NCBI GenBank assembly: GCA_019359285.1
Contig: JAHHHQ010000062.1
Location: 1-64,000, forward strand
DNA: 64,000 nucleotides
Direction: 5' to 3'
Origin: Nodosilinea sp. WJT8-NPBG4
GTDB taxonomy: Bacteria > Cyanobacteriota > Cyanobacteriia > Phormidesmidales > Phormidesmidaceae
Below are positions 51,093 through 58,414 of this stretch, piece after piece. The first letter of the stretch is position 1. Each line of letters begins with the position of its first letter. A program made the translations under genes and the position numbers. The notes under the pieces were generated by a model. It was not told the origin of the DNA, did not search any database, and saw nothing but the letters and a program-made list of their open reading frames with translations.

Positions 51093-52547
51093 CTAGGCTT
51101 TTTTAGATTTGGTCCGCGGCGATGCTCCTTTTTGGCCAGACTTGGGCGATCGCGCCGCCTTTGCCTTGGGTAGGTTCATCCCTGGATGGTGCAGGGCTAG
51201 GCTCTGGTGCAGCCCCTCTACTGTCAACACTGGGGGGTCGGCTTGCTGGGCTAGGGCGACGGCAGTCTGGGCTAGGGTAACAATTTCACCGCCGGTTAGC
51301 GGTAGCTGCTGAGCGATCTGAGGCCACCGCAGAGTACGTTCTTTTTTGACGCCTCTAGGGATGGCCCGTTTCCACAGCAGCTCGCGGGCGGCGGCATCGG
51401 GTCGGGGAAACTCGATCACTCCAGTCATGGCCTGTCGCCAGGAGGGTTTGATGCTTTGCAGGTAGGGGCTAGCCAGAAGCGTCAACCCCGGCTGACGGCG
51501 ACGCTGAATGCCCCACGACTGCACCAAAGCCGCCTCGATGGTGGGGGTGCGGCCAAACCAGTGGGGCGCATTTTTGAGCAGCAGCACGCAGGGCGGCAGG
51601 TGGGCCAAGTCTTCGAGTTCGGGAATGTTGCCCTCTTCATCAGGGGCGATCGCCGCCAGGTCAACCATCACCAGCAGCAGCTCTAGCTCGGCGGCTAGCA
51701 CCTTGGCAGCGAGGGTTTTGCCGGTGCCGTTGGGGCCAGCTAGCAACACCATGGTGCCATCGGTGGCACGGGCGGTGGCGGCCACGGTTCTGAGCTGGGC
51801 CAGCTGAGGGTCGGGCAACACCAGGCTATTCCAGCTTTCGGCCGGAACTTCTGAGGCTGCCTCCGCCTCTAGGGCGGGAGCTGTGGCCCAGACATCGAGG
51901 GTGGCGGGGTCGGGCTCTTCGGAGAGCAAATAGGTGGTGAGATCTTCGGTTAGGCGCAGGTGGCGGCTGAGCAGGGTGGTGTCTTCGGCGTTGAGCCACT
52001 CCACCAGGCCCAGGTTTGACAGGCGACTGTTGGGGGCAATCAGGGGGCGCGATCGCCGCCATTCTTGGTCATTTCTACACAGCAGCCGCAGGCACAGATC
52101 GACCGTGGGCAAATCCCAGTCAGACTCGTCGTGCTGGTAATGCAGGTAGCTGTAGAGCCGCCCAAATCGCTGGTTGACTTCGGGAGCTAGGGCCAGCAGC
52201 AGCACGTTTTTTTCAAACATGGTGAGTTGAAGGCGATCGCGCAGCTGGGGCAGGGCCAACACCACTCCCTGCCGCTGACTGGCCAAAATGCGGGCCTCTA
52301 GCTGCTGGGCGTAGCTGCCGCTGGGACGTTGGGTCTTGGGCGGGCGGGCGTTGTCGTAGTTGGGCTGGCCGTTGAGACTAATAATGCCCTTCCACCAGTG
52401 GCGGGTGACCCGGTCTTCGCCGGAAAGGGCAAAGTCATCCAGCTCCTGCAGCTCGCGCTTTTGGCGCGATACGGCCACCATCAGCAGGCGATCGAGCCAG
52501 GCCAGCTCGGTTTTCAGGTAAGCCCAATTGTCAGTAAACGGTGTCAT
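51093..52547 (-). CDS. AAA+ ATPase with degenerate Walker B (contractile-injection-type family)
   Basis: A 484-aa protein. The N-terminal part (MTPFTDNWAYLKTELAWLDR; FEKNVLLLALAPEVNQRFGR at 111-130; YSYLHYQHDESDWDLPTVDL) is a winged-helix region like that of AAA+ ATPases found with contractile injection systems. The AAA domain has Walker A GPNGTGKT (271-278). At the Walker B place it has VLLLKNAPHWF (321-331), with lysine and asparagine where the family has aspartate and glutamate. ATP hydrolysis is therefore probably lost. No injection genes are near. The C-terminal tail is lysine-rich. The start at 52547 avoids overlap with the VOC gene; one 11 codons upstream is possible. Confidence 0.78.
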   Translation of the reverse strand: MTPFTDNWAYLKTELAWLDRLLMVAVSRQKRELQELDDFALSGEDRVTRHWWKGIISLNGQPNYDNARPPKTQRPSGSYAQQLEARILASQRQGVVLALPQLRDRLQLTMFEKNVLLLALAPEVNQRFGRLYSYLHYQHDESDWDLPTVDLCLRLLCRNDQEWRRSRPLIAPNSRLSNLGLVEWLNAEDTTLLSRHLRLTEDLTTYLLSEEPDPATLDVWATAPALEAEAASEVPAESWNSLVLPDPQLAQLRTVAATARATDGTMVLLAGPNGTGKTLAAKVLAAELELLLVMVDLAAIAPDEEGNIPELEDLAHLPPCVLLLKNAPHWFGRTPTIEAALVQSWGIQRRRQPGLTLLASPYLQSIKPSWRQAMTGVIEFPRPDAAARELLWKRAIPRGVKKERTLRWPQIAQQLPLTGGEIVTLAQTAVALAQQADPPVLTVEGLHQSLALHHPGMNLPKAKAARSPKSGQKGASPRTKSKKA

Positions 52548-52566
52548 TCTCTCAAAACTAGACCCC

Positions 52567-52998
52567 TCAGGGTTGGACATAGCCCAGCACTCGAATAAAT
52601 TCCAAAGGCAGCCCGTCGGCATCGGCGAGAAAAGCCACCTCATAGACGCGATCGCCGATGATTTGCTGCTGGGGTTCCAGCAGCACCTTGGGCATCGCCG
52701 CCGCCGATTGCTCAAACCGCTGGCGCAGCTCCTCTAGCCACAGGGGCAGGCTAGAGGTCGCCTCGGTGAGATCAAAGGATAGATGATAATAGCCACTGTA
52801 GTGCTCATCGCCAAAGGCATCGGCGGCGGGGCGCGGCTCCGGCACCTGGATCAGCTCAATGCGGCCCCCCAGACCCTCCATCCAGCAGGCCAGGGTAATG
52901 CCAGCGGTAAAGCGTTCGTGGACAGTAAACCCTAGGGCTTCGTAGAAGGCGATCGCGCGGTGAATATCCTGAGTGCGAATTGACGCGTGGTGGAGCAT
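52567..52998 (-). CDS. VOC-family (glyoxalase-like) protein
   Basis: A 143-aa protein of the vicinal-oxygen-chelate fold. It begins MLHHASIRTQDIHRAIAFYE, with candidate metal histidines at H3 or H4, and has YYHLSFDLTEA and a final DADGLPLEFIRVLGY. The typical repeated beta-alpha-beta modules are seen. Substrate and activity are unknown. It lies 20 bp after the TIGR02652-like gene on the same strand and just before the AAA+ gene. Confidence 0.88.
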   Translation of the reverse strand: MLHHASIRTQDIHRAIAFYEALGFTVHERFTAGITLACWMEGLGGRIELIQVPEPRPAADAFGDEHYSGYYHLSFDLTEATSSLPLWLEELRQRFEQSAAAMPKVLLEPQQQIIGDRVYEVAFLADADGLPLEFIRVLGYVQP

Positions 52999-53018
52999 CG
53001 GGCGGGCGACTCAGAGAG

Positions 53019-53531
53019 CTACTCAAAAAGACGGAAATAGGGATAGCGCACCGGCACGCCGGGCTCTTTTTCGAGGCTGAAGTTGATCACCGCCCAGCGG
53101 GAATCGGCCTCAGCGGGGGGGCTAAACTCCACCGGCAGACCGTAGAGCTTGGGCGCAGTGGAGGTTTCCACCTGCCCGCGCCAGGGGTTGTTGCGCTCTA
53201 GATAGGAATTGACCAGCTCTTGGTAGCGCTCGGCAATAATCACCCGCGTGGCCCGATAGCCCTGGGTATAGAGGCGATCGAGCGCCTCATGAATCTCAAA
53301 GCGAATGCCGTCAGGGTGGGTGTGTTGGCGATACCATTCGCCCTCCCACTGACGCCAGTGCCGGCCCGACTGGAGGTGTACCAGCTCCTTGGAATCAGGG
53401 TTGGCCTCAAAGGCACCGTGCCGAGTGCACAGATACGTGTCAGTCAGCGTCAAGGCCGGAATCGTTTGACGGCAGTGAGGGCACTGGATTTCTGGCCCAT
53501 AGATGGGGTACTGCAAGGCGGAGTTGACCAT
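53019..53531 (-). CDS. TIGR02652-like conserved cyanobacterial protein
   Basis: A 170-aa protein starting MVNSALQYPIYGPEIQCPHC (ATG 53529-53531). CPHCRQTIPAL with a later CTRHG suggests a zinc-binding knuckle at the N-terminus. The remainder includes WEGEWYRQHTHPDGIRFEIH and RVIIAERYQELVNSYLER. It matches in style a protein family restricted to cyanobacteria (TIGR02652) whose function is unknown. It is divergent from the gamma-carbonic-anhydrase gene and heads the VOC and AAA+ genes. Confidence 0.78.
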   Translation of the reverse strand: MVNSALQYPIYGPEIQCPHCRQTIPALTLTDTYLCTRHGAFEANPDSKELVHLQSGRHWRQWEGEWYRQHTHPDGIRFEIHEALDRLYTQGYRATRVIIAERYQELVNSYLERNNPWRGQVETSTAPKLYGLPVEFSPPAEADSRWAVINFSLEKEPGVPVRYPYFRLFE

Positions 53532-53705
53532 TGGGCTGAAACCAGACACGTCCTCTGTAGGACAAATATAAAGGGCGGCAAACAAATGCGGCAACGGACG
53601 TTAGACGTATTATACCTGTGGGAACTCGGCTCTCTCTGTAGTCGGGGCATCCCATTCGCTGAAACCGCCAACTTTTTTAGAACACCTTTGGAGGTTTCTC
53701 TGGTT

Positions 53706-54233
53706 ATGGCCTCGTCCTCTAGCTCGCTATGGCCCCGCCCCGACCTGTCTCAGGCGGCGTTCGTGGCCCCCAACGCCACGGTGATGGGCCAAATCACGCT
53801 CCAGGAAGGCTGCAACATCTGGTATGGGGCCGTGCTGCGCGGCGACGTCGAACGCATTGAAGTAGGTGCCTACAGCAATGTGCAGGACGGCGCAATTCTC
53901 CACGGCGACCCCGGTCAGCCGACGGTGCTCGAAGACTATGTCACCGTTGGCCACCGGGCCGTCATCCACAGCGCCCACATTGAGCGGGGCTGCCTGATCG
54001 GCATTGGGGCGATCGTGCTGGACGGGGTGCGGGTGGGCACCGGCAGCATTATTGGGGCTGGTGCCGTGGTGACTAAGGATGTGCCGAAGCGATCGCTCGT
54101 AATAGGCGTTCCCGGTAAAGTGGTGCGCCAGATCTCTGATCAGCAAGCCCTAGAACTGCTAGAGCACGCCCAGAAGTATTATCAGCTCGCCCTGGCCCAC
54201 GCTGGGCGCAGCAACGACCTAGGGTTTGTCTAA
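53706..54233 (+). CDS. Gamma-carbonic-anhydrase-like hexapeptide protein
   Basis: A 175-aa left-handed beta-helix protein. Repeats run from about residue 15 to 135. Zinc-ligand histidines are seen in ILHGDPG, GHRAVIHSA (two histidines), matching the gamma-CA/YrdA set. A catalytic glutamate as in the Methanosarcina enzyme is not clear, so activity is uncertain. GVPGKVVRQIS and the C-terminal YYQLALAHAG are typical of the small YrdA/PaaY-like group. It is much shorter than CcmM and lacks its Rubisco-like repeats. Confidence 0.88.
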   Translation: MASSSSSLWPRPDLSQAAFVAPNATVMGQITLQEGCNIWYGAVLRGDVERIEVGAYSNVQDGAILHGDPGQPTVLEDYVTVGHRAVIHSAHIERGCLIGIGAIVLDGVRVGTGSIIGAGAVVTKDVPKRSLVIGVPGKVVRQISDQQALELLEHAQKYYQLALAHAGRSNDLGFV

Positions 54234-54415
54234 ATATTAAGCATCTAAACGGCCGGACCAGCAGTAAACTTCGCAATTTGCTAAGATCGTCAAGCATTCA
54301 AGACCCAATGCCAGGCCTATTGCCGTCAGTCAGCATCATTGGCCCGGTGTCAGCGATAGACTTAGCAGCACCGTTGCAATTTTTAGAGATAGCTATGGTT
54401 CGTTAACTAAGACTC

Positions 54416-54718
54416 ATGCACATTATTACTCGTGCTCGTCTTACAGCATTTTGGGAGAAACACCCTGACTCAAAAACCAGCCTACTGCTTTGGTATAAGC
54501 TGACATTTACAGCCAAATGGCAAAACTTGACCGAAGTGCGCAGAGTCTTTCCGACCGCCGACCCAGTTGGTAACCTGACCGTCTTTAATATAGGCGGTAA
54601 CAAGTATCGTCTGATCACGTTGATTGACTACACCTACCAAAAAGTGTTTATCCGCAACGTTCTCACTCATGCTGAGTATGACAAGAACAATTGGAAGAAA
54701 GACGATTGGTATGAGTAA
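54416..54718 (+). CDS. higB: HigB-type mRNA interferase toxin
   Basis: A 100-aa toxin of the HigB family beginning MHIITRARLTAFWEKHPDSK. KLTFTAKWQNLTEVRRVFPTA, FNIGGNKYRLITLIDY and VFIRNVLTHAEYDKNNW are family motifs. It cleaves mRNA on translating ribosomes when released. The antitoxin follows 86 bp later. In this arrangement the toxin gene precedes the antitoxin, which is the HigBA order. Confidence 0.93.
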   Translation: MHIITRARLTAFWEKHPDSKTSLLLWYKLTFTAKWQNLTEVRRVFPTADPVGNLTVFNIGGNKYRLITLIDYTYQKVFIRNVLTHAEYDKNNWKKDDWYE

Positions 54719-54804
54719 TCTATATAGGCAATTTTCAGGGTATGCCATGGGCAAAGCAAAAGTCATTAGGTGATGAGCGATCGCAAGCAGTAGAGGAATC
54801 CACC

Positions 54805-55212
54805 ATGTTTGCCACTGAATCAGAAAGCTACTTTCAGCTCCTGCAAAAATTTCCGCCTCGACCGATCAGAACGGAAGAGCAGTTTCTAGCCGTACAAAGC
54901 GTAATTGATAGTTTGGTGGATGCTGAAGAAATAACGTCAGAAAAGCAAGACTATCTCAATGTTCTAGGTATGCTTGTCCACGAATACGAAGAGCAGCATG
55001 TGTCAATACCCGACCTCAGCGGCATCGACCTACTTCGTGCGCTGATGGATGAGTTTAGGCTCAAGCAAAAAGATCTGGTTCCCATCTTTAAGACCGAGTC
55101 CATCGTCTCGGCTATTCTCAATGGCCAACGCAACTTCACCGTTGAGCACATTGAAAAGCTGGCTGATTTTTTCCATATTTCACCCGCCGCATTCTTTCCT
55201 CGAGCATCGTGA
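54805..55212 (+). CDS. higA: HigA-type antitoxin with XRE helix-turn-helix
   Basis: A 135-aa protein starting at MFATESESYFQLLQKFPPRP (ATG 54805) after GAGGAA. The C-terminal half is an XRE-type DNA-binding domain (LLRALMDEFRLKQKDLVPIF, IVSAILNGQRNFTVEHIEKL). The stretch FQLLQKFPPRPIRTEEQF is typical of the HigA family. It neutralises HigB and should repress the promoter. Its stop shares one base with the start of the next gene (TGATG). Confidence 0.92.
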   Translation: MFATESESYFQLLQKFPPRPIRTEEQFLAVQSVIDSLVDAEEITSEKQDYLNVLGMLVHEYEEQHVSIPDLSGIDLLRALMDEFRLKQKDLVPIFKTESIVSAILNGQRNFTVEHIEKLADFFHISPAAFFPRAS

Positions 55213-56027
55213 TGAACTTGGTTTTTCGGCCTCTAGTAATAGCTCTGCTCTGCCTGCTGTGTGTCACAGGTTGGAGCTTCCCTGCCCGAGCGCAATCCAC
55301 CCCGACAGAACTCTCCCCCCAGGTGGTACAGGAGATCTCTGACCTGCGCCAAAAGGCCTTTACCGCCTCCCAAAAGGGGCAGTTTGTCGAGGCCGAAACC
55401 TACTGGAGCCAGCTAATCGGCTACCTGCCCAACGAAGCCGCCCTGTGGAGCAACCGGGGCAACGTGCGGGTGAGCCAAAACAAACTGGCTGAAGCGCTAG
55501 AAGACTATAACCAGGCGGTGACTCTGGCTCCAGAGCAGCCTGATCCTTATCTCAATCGGGGCGCGGCTTTAGAAGGCTTGGGGCGATGGGAGGATGCGAT
55601 CGCCGACTACAGCCAAGTGCTTGCCCTTAACCCCGACGATGCTGCCGCCTACAATAACCGGGGCAACGCCCAGGCCGGTCTGGGCAATTGGAAAATAGCT
55701 TTGGCCGACTACCAGAAAGCCGTCGATCTCGACCCCAAATTTGCCTTCGCCCGAGTTAACGTCGCCTTGGCTGAATACCAGCTGGGCAACGCCGAGGAAG
55801 CCATTCGCCAGTTCCGCAGCCTCACCCGCCGCTACCCCAACTTTGCGGATGCCCGCGCCGCCCTCACCGCCGCCCTCTGGGGTCAGGGCCAAAGCGGCGA
55901 AGCCGAAAGCAACTGGGTCGCCGTCATGGGCCTCGATCACCGCTACAAAGATTTAGACTGGGTCAGCACCGTGCGCCGCTGGCCCCCGGCTATGGTCGCT
56001 GCTCTAGAGAAGTTTCTGCATCTATAG
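55212..56027 (+). CDS. Secreted or lumenal TPR protein
   Basis: A 271-aa protein starting MNLVFRPLVIALLCLLCVTG, with a signal peptide that probably ends at PARAQ (about residue 27-28). Four or five tetratricopeptide repeats follow (for example NEAALWSNRGNVRVSQNKL, PDPYLNRGAALEGLGRWEDA, AAYNNRGNAQAGLGNWKIAL), then a C-terminal helical cap. It would reside in the thylakoid lumen or periplasm as a protein-interaction scaffold. The start overlaps the HigA stop by one base, so translation is coupled to the toxin-antitoxin operon. That link is unusual for a lumenal protein. Confidence 0.88.
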   Translation: MNLVFRPLVIALLCLLCVTGWSFPARAQSTPTELSPQVVQEISDLRQKAFTASQKGQFVEAETYWSQLIGYLPNEAALWSNRGNVRVSQNKLAEALEDYNQAVTLAPEQPDPYLNRGAALEGLGRWEDAIADYSQVLALNPDDAAAYNNRGNAQAGLGNWKIALADYQKAVDLDPKFAFARVNVALAEYQLGNAEEAIRQFRSLTRRYPNFADARAALTAALWGQGQSGEAESNWVAVMGLDHRYKDLDWVSTVRRWPPAMVAALEKFLHL

Positions 56028-56180
56028 CCTGCGAAACAATACAACCTGACACAGATTTTTTCGCCGTGCTCCTGCCCAAAGAATTGCAGAGAGTTGGGCA
56101 AGTTCTCATGGGCATTGTCCGGGCGATCGCCGCTCTAGCCTCCCACCCAGTTAGCTAATCAGCCCAACAACCAGACAGAA

Positions 56181-56230
56181 TTGACAGACAAAAAACCTGT
56201 GCTACTCTTAAAAATAACGAGCGCTCAGTT
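56181..56230 (+). promoter_or_regulatory. Promoter and probable operator of the TetR-type gene
   Basis: TTGACA (56181-56186) and TACTCT (56203-56208), 16 bp apart, form a sigma-70-type promoter. Between it and the ATG at 56239 lies a palindrome centred on GAGCGCTC (56219-56226) with flanks AAC and AGTT. This is a likely binding site for the regulator encoded immediately downstream, giving autorepression. Confidence 0.65.
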
Positions 56231-56238
56231 AAAAAAGA

Positions 56239-56823
56239 ATGCCGAAGGTTGTCGATCACGACGAGTATCGCAAAGAGCTTTTAGCTCAGTGCTTTGACCT
56301 GTTTGCCGACCATGGCTACGCCAGCCTGACCACCCGGCAGATTGCTAAAGCGCTAAACGTTTCCACTGGCACGCTGTACTACTACTTCCCCAGTAAAGAA
56401 GATCTGTTTATGCAGCTAATCGAAGAGCTGACTACCCAGGATTTGCTGCGGGCCACCGCTCAGATTCAGGGGTTGAGCACTTTGAGGGAGCGCATTTTGG
56501 CTCTAGGCGATTTTCTAGAAGCCAACGAAGACTACTTCATCAAGCAAACCTTGCTGATGATGGATTTTTATCAGCAGGCAGGGGTGGGGCAGTCGCGGGT
56601 GAATGAGGCGGTGCAGCGGGTTGCGGTGCGATCGCGCGACGAAATCATGACTGCCCTCCAGCTCGACAATCCCCTGATTGCCACCCACATACTCTGTCTG
56701 ATTGACGGGCTAATTTCTGAACGGATGGTGAACCCAGAAATGGTGTCCTACCGTCAGCAGGCCGAGCTTTTGGCTGACCTACTCACCGCCTACCTAGAGA
56801 AATTTCCTGGAGGAAAGCGATGA
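56239..56823 (+). CDS. TetR/AcrR-family transcriptional regulator
   Basis: A 194-aa regulator. The N-terminal helix-turn-helix is GYASLTTRQIAKALNVSTGT then LYYYFPSKEDL, the standard TetR motif. The C-terminal ligand-binding domain is all helical and has no distinguishing feature. It heads a three-gene operon: the next gene starts inside its stop codon (ATGA overlap), and a GNAT gene follows. The palindrome upstream is its probable target. The ligand is unknown. Confidence 0.93.
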   Translation: MPKVVDHDEYRKELLAQCFDLFADHGYASLTTRQIAKALNVSTGTLYYYFPSKEDLFMQLIEELTTQDLLRATAQIQGLSTLRERILALGDFLEANEDYFIKQTLLMMDFYQQAGVGQSRVNEAVQRVAVRSRDEIMTALQLDNPLIATHILCLIDGLISERMVNPEMVSYRQQAELLADLLTAYLEKFPGGKR

Positions 56824-57020
56824 CTCTGCGCTTGCTCTGGGTGTGGCTGCGCTATGGTCGCCGTCAGCTCTATCCCTGGCTGGTGCTAACGGGGGCGGGG
56901 TGGCAGTGGCTGCTGCTGTGCGGGGTTGAACGCGATCGCGCCGCCATTCGCTGGATGTCCACCCTGGTGAAAATTGACGGCGTTAAGTTGACCGCGCTTC
57001 TCAACGATTTACTCTGGTAA
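56820..57020 (+). CDS. Small hydrophobic protein, 66 aa
   Basis: A 66-aa protein beginning MTLRLLWVWLRYGRRQLYPW. It is rich in tryptophan and leucine, with one possible membrane-embedded stretch (LVLTGAGWQWLLLCG). It overlaps the TetR stop by 4 bp and ends 4 bp before the GNAT start. I do not recognise the family. The tight packing supports it as a real gene. Confidence 0.55.
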   Translation: MTLRLLWVWLRYGRRQLYPWLVLTGAGWQWLLLCGVERDRAAIRWMSTLVKIDGVKLTALLNDLLW

Positions 57021-57024
57021 CCCC

Positions 57025-57642
57025 ATGGAAACTCTGACCCTAACCGCCCTCCAGCCCACCCAGTTTGATGCGGCTACCGAGCTGTTGACTACAGCCTTTG
57101 CCGATGACCCCCTGCTGCATTACCTGGTACCTGCCGATGTGTGCGATCGCCAGACGGTGATGGCCTACCTATTTCGCATGCTGCTGATCTGCGGAGCTGG
57201 GGGCGGGCACAGCTATTGTCTGAGCGATGGCCAAGCCCTCAAAGGCGTGGTGATTTGGATGCCGCCAGAGCAGTCAGTCGATCTCATCGACCTGCTGCGG
57301 GCAGGGCTATACGAGCTGCCCTTTCGCCTGCCCCTGCATTATTTGCCCCGCTGGCAAGCGGCCCTAGCCTTTGACCAATATCGTCACCAGGCCATGCCTC
57401 AGCCCCACTGGTATTTGATGTTGCTGGCAGTTAGCCCCAGCTCCCAGCGCCAGGGCGTTGGCCACCAGCTCATGCAGCCAGGCCTAGATGGGAGTAACCG
57501 TACCCATTGCCCCTGCTACGTCGAAACCTCCACCGAGGGTGCGGTGCGCTTTTACCAGCGCCACGGCTTTGAAATTGTTGAAACTGGCCCCTTTGCCGAG
57601 CAAGCGCCACCGTTTTGGACGCTACAGCGGCGGTGCGGGTGA
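57025..57642 (+). CDS. GNAT-family N-acetyltransferase
   Basis: A 205-aa acetyltransferase. The acetyl-CoA-binding motif is AVSPSSQRQGVGHQLMQP (near 132-149), fitting (R/Q)xxGxG, and the C-terminal CYVETSTEGAVRFYQRHGFE is the usual strand-helix of the fold. It probably acetylates a small amine or drug-like compound, by analogy with GNAT genes under TetR control. The substrate is unknown. It is the last gene of the TetR operon. Confidence 0.88.
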   Translation: METLTLTALQPTQFDAATELLTTAFADDPLLHYLVPADVCDRQTVMAYLFRMLLICGAGGGHSYCLSDGQALKGVVIWMPPEQSVDLIDLLRAGLYELPFRLPLHYLPRWQAALAFDQYRHQAMPQPHWYLMLLAVSPSSQRQGVGHQLMQPGLDGSNRTHCPCYVETSTEGAVRFYQRHGFEIVETGPFAEQAPPFWTLQRRCG

Positions 57643-57815
57643 GGGAGCTAGGGGAGATGGGGGCGATCAGGGGATCAGAAAAGCAGTGCCACCTTCCTCA
57701 CCTTCCTCATCCTCCTCACCTCCTCCACTTCCTCACCCTCCTCACCAAAAAGCGCCACTCAAGGGCAGCGCTCAGGAGAAGTCACGACCAACGCTGAACG
57801 GTTCTCCTGAAAACT

Positions 57816-58343
57816 CTACTGAGGCGGGTTCAGAAAGCGATCGGCAAACTTCACCACGGTGCCCAGGTCGGTGGAGTTGGGAGCGCCAGAATCGAGGAAC
57901 GTTTTGAGCAACGGGTTGCCGCCGTTGACTGCGCCGGGTTTAGCGGTCCCCATGCCCAGCAGTACAATCACCACAGGCAACAGCTTGGGCAGCATAGTTT
58001 GAATCATGCCCGCATTTAGACCACTCTTTTGGGCCACAGCCTCGATTAGCTGTTGCTGCATTTGAGGCGGCATGGCAGCGGCGAGTGCTGCTGCGCCGCC
58101 TGCTCCGGACAATTTGCCGAGCATGCCTTCGAGCTGACCGGTTCCCATGGTGGCAGCTTGCTCTTTGAGAGTCGGCTGTAGAGCTTCCCCCAAGGCGTTG
58201 AGAATGCCCCCCATTTGGTCAATGTTCATGCCCTGACTTCCAGCGAGTTGCTGTACGGAGGTCATCACCGAGCTGAGCTGGTCAATGCTGCCCTGCTGGT
58301 TGGGGTTGTTGATAGAGCTGAGAACATCAAAAAACAGAGACAT
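57816..58343 (-). CDS. Helical conserved protein, DUF937/YidB-like
   Basis: A 175-aa protein starting MSLFFDVLSSINNPNQQGS (ATG 58341-58343). It is made of amphipathic helices with glycine-rich turns (GTGQLEGMLGKLSGAGGAAA) and ends in a hydrophobic stretch (MLPKLLPVVIVLLGMG) and a polar tail. It recalls DUF937/YidB-like proteins, but I am unsure. It lies 71 bp after the PstS-DUF4912 gene on the same strand and may be co-transcribed with it. Confidence 0.6.
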   Translation of the reverse strand: MSLFFDVLSSINNPNQQGSIDQLSSVMTSVQQLAGSQGMNIDQMGGILNALGEALQPTLKEQAATMGTGQLEGMLGKLSGAGGAAALAAAMPPQMQQQLIEAVAQKSGLNAGMIQTMLPKLLPVVIVLLGMGTAKPGAVNGGNPLLKTFLDSGAPNSTDLGTVVKFADRFLNPPQ

Positions 58344-58414
58344 GGTCGTTCCTTTTAATAAAGTGTGGTTGCGGAGTAATTGCGATCGCGGGGAGGTAAC
58401 GTCGGGAGCATGGC

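Noticed and set aside
53706..54233. Carboxysome protein CcmM
   Set aside because: The protein is only 175 residues and has no Rubisco-small-subunit-like repeats; it fits the small YrdA-like gamma-CA group.
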